A stretch of 64,000 nt of DNA from assembly GCA_035556715.1 (NCBI GenBank), contig DATMER010000080.1, positions 7,057 to 71,056 of the forward strand, in the 5' to 3' direction. Positions 58,901 to 64,000 of this stretch are shown here, piece after piece. The position numbers and the translations under genes are program-made. Numbering within the stretch: position 1 is the first letter of the stretch; every line of letters begins with the position of its first letter. This stretch comes from DATMER01 sp035556715 (GTDB taxonomy: Bacteria; Acidobacteriota; Thermoanaerobaculia; Multivoradales; UBA5704). The notes under the pieces are model-generated. The model was not told where the DNA came from, did no database searches, and saw nothing but the letters and a program-made list of their open reading frames with translations.

Positions 58901-60105
58901 GCGGGCGCGCTCTAGACCTCCTTTTCCTCACCCAGACCTACCCTCGCTTCGAGGGGGACACTTCAGGCCCGTTCATCCGCGACCTCGCCCGTGGGCTCGT
59001 CCGATTGGGTGACCGCGTCACGGTGCTCGCGCCTCACGCCGAAGGGGTGCCCGCGCGGTGGGAGGAGTGGGGCGTCGAGGTGGTCACCTTCCGCTACGCG
59101 CCCGAGCGCCACGAGGTCCTGGGCTACGGCCGCAGCCTGGAGGCGGACGAGCGGGTCAAGGGCGGAGCGGCGATTGCGGCTCCGCTGTACGCCTTGGGTC
59201 TGCTGCGGGCGATCCGGAGAGCCAGGCGGTTCGATCTAATACACGCCCATTGGATTGTGCCGAACGGGGTGATTGCAGCCATCGCCGGGAGGTTCCCCCT
59301 CGCGATCGGGCTGCACGGGAGCGACGTCTTCCTCGCCGAGAAGCCCGGGGTGCGGATGGCCGCGGCCTGGGCGCTCCGGCGCTCCCGGCTGCTCACCGGC
59401 TGCTCTCCGGAGCTGGTGGACCGCGTCCGCGCCCTAGGCTTCCCGGAGGAGCGCTCCCGGGTCATCCCCTATGGTGTGGACGTGGAGACCTTCTCTCCCG
59501 GACCGGACCGGACCGGCTGGCGTGAGCGGCTCGGAATCCCGGAAGAGGCTCCGCTCCTTCTGAGCGTCGGACGGATGGCGACCAAGAAGGGGTTCCACAT
59601 CCTGATGAAGGCCCTGCCCGGGATCTTCGCCTCCGGCGCGCACGTGGTCCTGGCCGGAGGGGGAGACCTCCTGCCGGACTTCCAGCGCGAGGCCGAACGC
59701 TTCCCCGGCCGCCTCCATCTGCCCGGCCCGGTGCTCCGCGACACCCTGCCGGACCTCTACCGGGCCGCGGACCTCTTCGTCCTGCCGGCAGTCCACGACT
59801 CGAAGGGGAACGTTGACGGCCTGCCCAACGTGATCCTGGAAGCCATGGCGAGCGGCCTGCCCGTGGTGGCCTCCGGGATCTCAGGCATCCCCCTTGCTGT
59901 CGAAGACCGGGTCACGGGGCTCCTGGTCCCGGAGAAGGACCCCGTCGCGCTGGCCGGGGCGCTCCGCAATCTCCTGGCGGACCGGGAGCTGGCGAGAGGC
60001 ATGGGAGAGCGGGGGAGGCGCAAGGCCGAGGCGGAGCTGACCTGGGATGCGGTGGCGTCTCGATACCGGGAGGGATACGTGGCCGCCTTGTCCATGCCTA
60101 CTTGA
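58897..60105 (+). CDS. Glycosyltransferase family 4
   Basis: 402-residue GT-B retaining glycosyltransferase. An N-terminal glycine-rich acceptor domain begins LDLLFLTQTYPRFEGDTSGP, with HAHWIVPNG. The nucleotide-binding C-terminal half includes LLSVGRMATKKGFHILM, the GLPNVILEAMASGLPVVAS motif with the catalytic-type E-x7-E, and TGLLVPEKDPVALA. The GTG start overlaps the upstream stop, so the two glycosyltransferases are coupled. Likely adds a sugar to the surface-glycan repeat. Confidence 0.93.
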   Translation: MSGRALDLLFLTQTYPRFEGDTSGPFIRDLARGLVRLGDRVTVLAPHAEGVPARWEEWGVEVVTFRYAPERHEVLGYGRSLEADERVKGGAAIAAPLYALGLLRAIRRARRFDLIHAHWIVPNGVIAAIAGRFPLAIGLHGSDVFLAEKPGVRMAAAWALRRSRLLTGCSPELVDRVRALGFPEERSRVIPYGVDVETFSPGPDRTGWRERLGIPEEAPLLLSVGRMATKKGFHILMKALPGIFASGAHVVLAGGGDLLPDFQREAERFPGRLHLPGPVLRDTLPDLYRAADLFVLPAVHDSKGNVDGLPNVILEAMASGLPVVASGISGIPLAVEDRVTGLLVPEKDPVALAGALRNLLADRELARGMGERGRRKAEAELTWDAVASRYREGYVAALSMPT

Positions 60106-60182
60106 TCCGATAGACTTCAGGAACTTCCTCAGCCTCGCGGGCTGTTGCGCGAGAGGGATTCACTCCTTTTCGGGACGGACTC

Positions 60183-60509
60183 ATGGGGATTGACAAGCCG
60201 GACGATCGACAAGGCATGACCAAGGCCGACTTGGTCGAAGCGGTGTACGAGCGGCACGGGGGGCTGACGAAGGACGAAGCGGCGGAGATCGTGGACACGA
60301 TTCTCAAGACCGTCAAGACCTCCCTCCGCCGCGGAAGGACCGTGCGCATCAAGAACTTCGGCACCTTCGAGGTGACCGCCCGGCCGGGCCGTGTCGGAGT
60401 GAACCCGGTCAGCGGGGAAAAGATCTTCATCCGCCCCCACAAGGGGCTCAGCTTCCGGCCGGCCCGGCGGCTGATGGACGTCATGGTCCCGCGCAAGCGA
60501 GAGTCCTGA
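60183..60509 (+). CDS. ihfA: Integration host factor alpha subunit / HU-family DNA-bending protein
   Basis: 108 residues: MTKADLVEAVYERHGGLTKD, the helical dimerisation region, then NFGTFEVTARPGRVGVNPVSG forming the beta arm with the intercalating Pro of the IHF/HU arm, and FRPARRL. The internal Met at 60216 (MTKADL) matches the usual family start and may be the true one. With merR-like and tRNA-Pro immediately downstream it forms the ihfA-merR-tRNA block common in many bacteria, which supports the alpha assignment. Confidence 0.88.
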   Translation: MGIDKPDDRQGMTKADLVEAVYERHGGLTKDEAAEIVDTILKTVKTSLRRGRTVRIKNFGTFEVTARPGRVGVNPVSGEKIFIRPHKGLSFRPARRLMDVMVPRKRES

Positions 60510-60523
60510 CGAGATCGGTCTGA

Positions 60524-61012
60524 ATGGTGGTAAAGGCCCGGGTCCAGAAGCGCCTCTATTACAAAATCGGCGAAGCCTGCAAGGAGTTGGGCATCCAGCC
60601 CTACGTGCTGCGCTATTGGGAGACGGAGTTCCCTGCGCTCGCTCCCAGCAAGAGCCGCTCCGGCCAGCGCGTCTACAGCGAGAAAGAGCTGGAGATCATC
60701 CGGCGCATCAAGCAGCTCCTCTACGAAGAGGGCTACACGATCGCCGGGGCCAAGAAGAAGCTGGAGACCGAGCTCGCCAACGGCAGCCTGGAGGGAGAAG
60801 CCGCCCTGACTGAGGAGGCGCCGGTCGCCGAAGTTCCTGTGGCAGCTGTTCCCCGCACGCCGAGACGGAAGGCGGCTGAGCCGGCGCCCGAGGCCCCTCC
60901 TGCGCTTGACAGCGACGCGGCGGAACGGATACAAACGCTCCGCTCGGGGATTGAGAAGGCCCTCGAGGAAGCCCGCGAGATCCTCGCCCTCCTCGATTCG
61001 AAATCTCCTTGA
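60524..61012 (+). CDS. MerR family transcriptional regulator
   Basis: 162 residues. An N-terminal winged helix-turn-helix reads YYKIGEACKELGIQPYVLRY followed by WETEFPALAPSK and RVYSEKELEIIRRIKQLL. The middle is a Pro/Ala-rich linker (~95-130); the C-terminal helix (RIQTLRSGIEKALEEAREIL) would mediate dimerisation. No effector-binding domain with metal Cys is seen. It lies 14 bp after ihfA and immediately before tRNA-Pro, the usual conserved order. Confidence 0.93.
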   Translation: MVVKARVQKRLYYKIGEACKELGIQPYVLRYWETEFPALAPSKSRSGQRVYSEKELEIIRRIKQLLYEEGYTIAGAKKKLETELANGSLEGEAALTEEAPVAEVPVAAVPRTPRRKAAEPAPEAPPALDSDAAERIQTLRSGIEKALEEAREILALLDSKSP

Positions 61013-61026
61013 CAGCAGCACTCGGT

Positions 61027-61103
61027 CGGGACGTGGCGCAGCCTGGTAGCGTACCTGAATGGGGTTCAGGGGGTCCCGAGTTCGAATCTCGGCGTCCCGA
61101 CCA
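61027..61103 (+). tRNA. tRNA-Pro (anticodon GGG)
   Basis: 77 bases including encoded CCA. Acceptor stem CGGGACG/CGTCCCG, D-loop with AGCCTGGTAGCGT, anticodon stem CCTGA/TCAGG with loop ATGGGGT giving anticodon GGG, T-arm GAGTTCGAATCTC, discriminator A. It lies 14 bp after the merR-like stop. tRNA genes of this type are common targets for integrative elements, and mobile-looking DNA begins just downstream. Confidence 0.97.
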
Positions 61104-61185
61104 ATTCACCCCTCCAAACCACTGAAAATAAAGACTTAACCGGAGAGAGATATCTCTCGCAAAGCTGCAAATACTGCTTGAAGTG

Positions 61186-61223
61186 GGGGGGCGTACAAAA
61201 CTCGTACAAAATCAGCCCGCATT
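61186..61223. repeat. Direct repeat downstream of tRNA-Pro, copy 1
   Basis: GGGGGGCGTACAAAACT, then CGTACAAAATCAGCCCGCAT ending ATTTTTG. Nearly the same sequence recurs at ~62606-62643, flanking the sigma/anti-sigma fusion gene. On the minus strand both copies contain codons for KNAG-stop, so a 3' gene end has been duplicated. Candidate attachment or recombination core; a 14-bp palindrome GAGAGATATCTCTC lies just upstream at ~61144. Confidence 0.7.
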
Positions 61224-61351
61224 TTTGCGCGCCTCTGGCGACGTATCGTTGGTCGGTTATTGAGGCGCGGTACCTGCGGTAGAATCTCCGCCGTGAATCC
61301 CGCTGCCTTCCGGCCCCGTGCCCCGCGTCAAACGGCGCCTTCCTGCCCGAG

Positions 61352-62605
61352 ATGACCCTGGAGGAGCTTTATCACCAAAGCCTCGAGGCCCTCCCGCCGA
61401 TCCTGCGGGGTCTGGGCCGGGAAAAGCGACTCTCCCCCGAGGATCTGGAGGACCTGCGATCCGACATCCAGGTCAAGCTGCTCGAGGACGACTACCGGGT
61501 GCTGCGACGGTGGGATAACCGTTCCAGCCTCAAGGGCTACTTGGGAACCGTGGTCTACAACATCTGGCACGATCGGGTACGCCGCGAGAAAGGCAAGGTC
61601 CGCGTGTCCACGGCCGCCAGGCAGCTGGGTCCTCCGGCCCCGGAACTCGAGGTGCTGCTCGGGCGGCAAGGGCTCACGTTCGACCAAGCTTACCAGGCGA
61701 TCAAGCCTCGTTTTCCAGGCCTGAGCCGCGGCGAGGCCGAAGAGATCGCGGCCCAGCTCAACCCCAAGCCGGGCCGAATTTTCGAGAGCGAAGACGTGGT
61801 CACGCGGCAGCCAGACCTAGAGCCGGCGGGCGACAAACTCCTCGAACAGCGGGAGAAGCTCGTCAAGAAGCGCAAGGCGTTCGCCCTCATGCACGGGTTA
61901 CTGTCGGAGCTTCCCGAGGAGGACCGCATCCTGCTCGTGCGCGCCCACGGCGAGGGAGTCAAGTTTTCCTGCATCGCGAGGAGCCTGGGGATCGATCAGC
62001 GGTCCCTGTATCGGCGCAACGAAAGGCTCATCACGAAGCTGAGGACGAACCTGGAGGAAGCCGGGATCCGCTGGGAGGACCTGAGCGAGGTCCTGGGGAT
62101 CGACGAGCCTCCAGAGACCGCGCCGCGCGCCTGGGGCAAGTTCCGGCCGTCCCCGGCCGCCAGGCGGCTGGGTCCTCCGGCCCCGGAACTCGAGGTGCTG
62201 CTCGTGCTGCAAGGGCTCACGTTCGACGAAGCTTACCAGGTGATCAAGCCTCGTTTTCCGGGCCTGAGCCGCGGCGAGGCCGAAGAGATCGCGGCCCAGA
62301 TCAGCCCCAGGCCGCACCGGCGTTTCCGGGTCGAGGGTGAAGGAGAGCTCATCCTGCCCGACGAGCCGGGCCGACTTGTCCCAAGTGCGATTCCAGGGCA
62401 CACTGGATTCTGGAGAATGAAGGCCGTAACCGAAACCTGCGTCACCCCGACTGACCTCGCAGTCTTCCTGGAGGGCAGCCTCACGGGGGAAGAGCGCGAC
62501 CGGATGGTCCGGCACCTGAACCATTGCCCGGATTGTTTCGAGCGCTACATCGGGGCGGCACGGCTACTCGACGCGATCGAAGAGGAAGAGGCATCGGCTG
62601 GCTAG
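61352..62605 (+). CDS. ECF-like sigma factor fused to zinc-finger anti-sigma domain
   Basis: 417 residues. Residues ~28-80 resemble sigma region 2 (DLEDLRSDIQVKLLEDDYRV, SLKGYLGTVVYNIWHDRVRR). Residues ~160-225 resemble region 4 (LPEEDRILLVRAHGEGVKF, IARSLGIDQRSLYRRNERLI). Residues 86-140 and 267-321 are a near-identical 55-residue duplication (LGPPAPELEVLL, KPRFPGLSRGEAEEIAAQ). The end (~363-400) is a zinc-finger anti-sigma motif: H388-x3-C392-x2-C395 in RHLNHCPDCF. A direct repeat flanks the gene on both sides. Confidence 0.8.
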   Translation: MTLEELYHQSLEALPPILRGLGREKRLSPEDLEDLRSDIQVKLLEDDYRVLRRWDNRSSLKGYLGTVVYNIWHDRVRREKGKVRVSTAARQLGPPAPELEVLLGRQGLTFDQAYQAIKPRFPGLSRGEAEEIAAQLNPKPGRIFESEDVVTRQPDLEPAGDKLLEQREKLVKKRKAFALMHGLLSELPEEDRILLVRAHGEGVKFSCIARSLGIDQRSLYRRNERLITKLRTNLEEAGIRWEDLSEVLGIDEPPETAPRAWGKFRPSPAARRLGPPAPELEVLLVLQGLTFDEAYQVIKPRFPGLSRGEAEEIAAQISPRPHRRFRVEGEGELILPDEPGRLVPSAIPGHTGFWRMKAVTETCVTPTDLAVFLEGSLTGEERDRMVRHLNHCPDCFERYIGAARLLDAIEEEEASAG

Positions 62606-62643
62606 GGGGGCCTACAAAACTTAAAATCAGCCCGCATTTTTGT
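62606..62643. repeat. Direct repeat downstream of tRNA-Pro, copy 2
   Basis: GGGGGGCCTACAAAACTTA followed by AAATCAGCCCGCATTTTTG, matching copy 1 apart from a ~5-base gap. It overlaps the 3' end of the small HTH gene on the minus strand and begins at the stop codon of the sigma fusion. Confidence 0.7.
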
Positions 62644-62929
62644 GTCTCTCGATCGTGCAGGTCATGGTCGTCCTGTCGCGCCAGTCGAGATAGCCACCGA
62701 GGGGGTATCGCCGTCGAGATGTCTTGCGGCCAGCCTTGCGGAAAGGCGGGCCGTCGCCGCGCTCCGCCCAGTCCTCGAGGGTGCGCACCGAGACCTGCTC
62801 CAGGTGGGCCAACTCGCGCGAGGTGAGGTCGCGGAAGTCGCCGAGCGCCTCCAGGCACTCGCGGCGTGAGCGTCCCTCAGCCAGCCGCCGCATCAGTTCG
62901 TGGAGACCCTCTCGCAGCTCGTTCGTCAT
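62627..62929 (-). CDS. Small HTH protein, excisionase-like
   Basis: 100 residues from an ATG with an AAGGA site. The C-terminal half is a helix-turn-helix of the excisionase/MerR-like type: LTSRELAHLEQVSVRTLEDW, then GDGPPFRKAGRKTSRRRYPL and GGYLDWRD, a wing that fits DNA binding. The N-terminal half (MTNELREGLHELMRRLAEGR) is helical. Its start overlaps the end of the upstream gene by 4 nt. A regulatory or directionality role on a mobile element is likely. Confidence 0.7.
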   Translation of the reverse strand: MTNELREGLHELMRRLAEGRSRRECLEALGDFRDLTSRELAHLEQVSVRTLEDWAERGDGPPFRKAGRKTSRRRYPLGGYLDWRDRTTMTCTIERHKNAG

Positions 62930-63285
62930 CTGTCCTTCTCCTGGGCGCCCTGGGGCACCAAACTCTGTGGACCTTCGCTGAGTAGGCCGATCTCTTCGAG
63001 CCGTGAGCGCACCCGGCTCCGGCTCACGTTCAAGATGTGCGCAAAAGAGGAAATGCACGGCTCGGCGCCTCTCCGGCGGGCAGCCTGAAGCTGCAGCTTC
63101 CAGGCGGCGGTCAGGGCGTCGTCGTCCAGGGGATTCGCAGGCCGGCCGCCCCTTCGGAGGCCGCCGCGGGCTGCGAGCGCCCGGGCGCGGGCTCCGTCGT
63201 CGACCTGGCCGGCATCGCGGAGTGCGCGCAGGCGCTCGCGTGCGGTCGCTTCCGAGACGCCGAGCTTGCGGGCGAGCTCGCGCAA
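62926..63285 (-). CDS. Two-HTH small DNA-binding protein
   Basis: 119 residues. The N-terminal LARKLGVSEATARERLRALR is a winged-helix-type recognition helix pair. A linker rich in Ala/Arg/Gly follows, and the C-terminal SSFAHILNVSRSRVRSRLEE is a second HTH. No known family assigned. The TTG start is weak; the frame is open back to ~63330, so a longer N-terminus is possible. Coupled to the excisionase-like gene downstream and close to the resolvase-like gene upstream. Confidence 0.55.
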   Translation of the reverse strand: MRELARKLGVSEATARERLRALRDAGQVDDGARARALAARGGLRRGGRPANPLDDDALTAAWKLQLQAARRRGAEPCISSFAHILNVSRSRVRSRLEEIGLLSEGPQSLVPQGAQEKDR

Positions 63286-63331
63286 GGAGAGCGGCCGGCG
63301 GCCTCCGCGTCCTTCCCGCCAGGTCAGCAGC

Positions 63332-63844
63332 TCAAATGGGTTTCATGACCGCAGCAGACCGGCCCCAGCGCCCGACGGGTGTACGCAGGTGGGCGAGCGT
63401 TGCAGCTTCGGCGCGGAGCTGCCGGTCGAGACGGCCGGAGATTTCGAGCCAGTCCCGCCAGCGGATCGCGCCGCCCGGGTCCGTGGTGTCGATGAGGTCC
63501 TCGATGGCGATCAGGGCGACGTCCTGGGCGCCGAAGAGGCGACCCAGGTCGGTCAGGTGGCGCAGAGATCGCGCCAGATGGCTCAAGGAGCGCACGACCA
63601 CGCCCTGCACGTCCTTCGCCCGCACGCCCGCCACAAGCCGCTTGAGACCGTCTCTCCGCCCCTCGGCGGAGCGGGCGATGGTCTCCACCGAGCCCCGCAC
63701 GGCGGCCGGGAACGCGCCGACCTTAGGATCATTTTCATAGCTGCGCTCCGGATTGCCGGTCGGTCCGTCGTAGTGACCGCCCGCCCCGCGCGACCCGTGG
63801 TAGATATCCTTGCTGTAGCCGTAGCTGCGTTCTGAGTCGTCCAT
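63332..63844 (-). CDS. Resolvase-like protein lacking the catalytic N-terminus
   Basis: 170 residues. The segment ~70-145 (LKRLVAGVRAKDVQGVVVRS, LARSLRHLTDLGRLFGAQ, IEDLIDTTDPGGAIRW) follows the serine-recombinase core pattern after the nucleophile. The expected N-terminal strand with catalytic Ser and the C-terminal HTH are missing; the N-terminus (MDDSERSYGYSKDIYHGSRG) is polar and unrelated. The start is supported by AAGGAG 9 nt upstream; upstream in-frame codons lack such a site. Either a decayed recombinase or a co-opted accessory protein. Confidence 0.55.
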   Translation of the reverse strand: MDDSERSYGYSKDIYHGSRGAGGHYDGPTGNPERSYENDPKVGAFPAAVRGSVETIARSAEGRRDGLKRLVAGVRAKDVQGVVVRSLSHLARSLRHLTDLGRLFGAQDVALIAIEDLIDTTDPGGAIRWRDWLEISGRLDRQLRAEAATLAHLRTPVGRWGRSAAVMKPI

Positions 63845-63922
63845 GTGTTCTGGCTCCTTAGAGGGTATAGACAAAACAAAACAAATTGTGGTCTGCTCTG
63901 CCGAAAGCCGAGGAGCAAGGGG

Positions 63923-64000
63923 ATGAGCAAGGGCAAGGCAGGAAGACCGGCGTCGATTCAGGGCGAGCATCTCGTTACCTTGCGCAGCATCGTTGAGGAG
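63923..64000 (+). CDS. Probable transposase N-terminus (IS630-like), cut by window edge
   Basis: The 26 codons from the ATG read MSKGKAGRPASIQGEHLVTL followed by RSIVEE, similar to the N-terminal HTH start of IS630-family transposases. A GAGGAG-type ribosome site precedes the ATG. Only the start is in the window, so the assignment is tentative. Divergent from the resolvase-like gene. Confidence 0.35.
   Translation, partial: MSKGKAGRPASIQGEHLVTLRSIVEE

Noticed and set aside
60105..60182. Terminator between the GT4 and ihfA genes
   Set aside because: Only a short imperfect hairpin without a U-tract; not enough to call.

Overview
The window is GC-rich DNA from a Gram-negative bacterium: it encodes a TolC-type outer-membrane protein, an OmpA-type peptidoglycan-binding domain, lipoproteins and secreted proteins. 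A kinase/cyclase-like/AAA-ATPase fusion, many short palindromic repeats and the ihfA-merR-tRNA-Pro block would fit an Acidobacteriota or Myxococcota-like genome. No marker here settles the taxonomy. Almost all the DNA is chromosomal, with accessory patches.

Layout. 1-13 kb: minus-strand metabolic and miscellaneous genes (P450 fragment, sulfotransferase, kinase fusion, prolyl oligopeptidase, secreted lectin protein, DinB, YaeQ, RDD, quinone oxidoreductase, HI0933-type flavoprotein). 13.1-13.4 kb: a noncoding 13-unit repeat array with a 20.3-bp period. 13.5-19.5 kb: a heavy-metal RND efflux operon (Cys-rich peptide, CzcC-, CzcB- and CzcA-like), with a palindromic repeat inserted in frame in CzcA. 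19.5-23.2 kb: an unknown protein, a methyltransferase remnant, a secreted trypsin-like protease, YnfA and a Uma2-like protein. 23.4-28.0 kb: a four-gene operon of ABC permease, ATPase, coiled-coil membrane protein, and a solute-binding domain fused to an OmpA domain. This is the best candidate for an undescribed system.

28.3-37.3 kb is an accessory island of mostly short genes. It holds a lipoprotein, a methyltransferase fragment cut off next to a 42-unit array with an exact 21-bp period (882 bp), a K+ channel followed by an attC-like hairpin, a transposase-like fragment, a TRIC channel, Rnk, MmcQ, a CxxCH lipoprotein and a phage tail-collar-like protein. 37.3-60.1 kb is mostly a surface-polysaccharide region: a YfhO-like protein, MBOAT plus AlgJ-like O-acetylation genes, glycosyltransferases (GT2, GT4, GT-C-like), an epimerase, an SGNH hydrolase, and two paralogous secreted proteins that share an upstream 34-bp box.

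60.2-61.1 kb is the housekeeping block ihfA-merR-tRNA-Pro(GGG). Just past the tRNA (61.1-64.0 kb) lies a mobile-looking segment. It contains a sigma factor fused to a zinc-finger anti-sigma domain with an internal 55-residue duplication, a flanking direct repeat of about 40 bp, two small HTH proteins, a resolvase-like protein lacking its catalytic N-terminus, and the start of a probable transposase.

Palindromic repeats recur across the window (4.5, 17.5, 28.0, 37.2, 41.2, 49.6 and 56.1 kb). Several extend or interrupt genes without breaking the frame.
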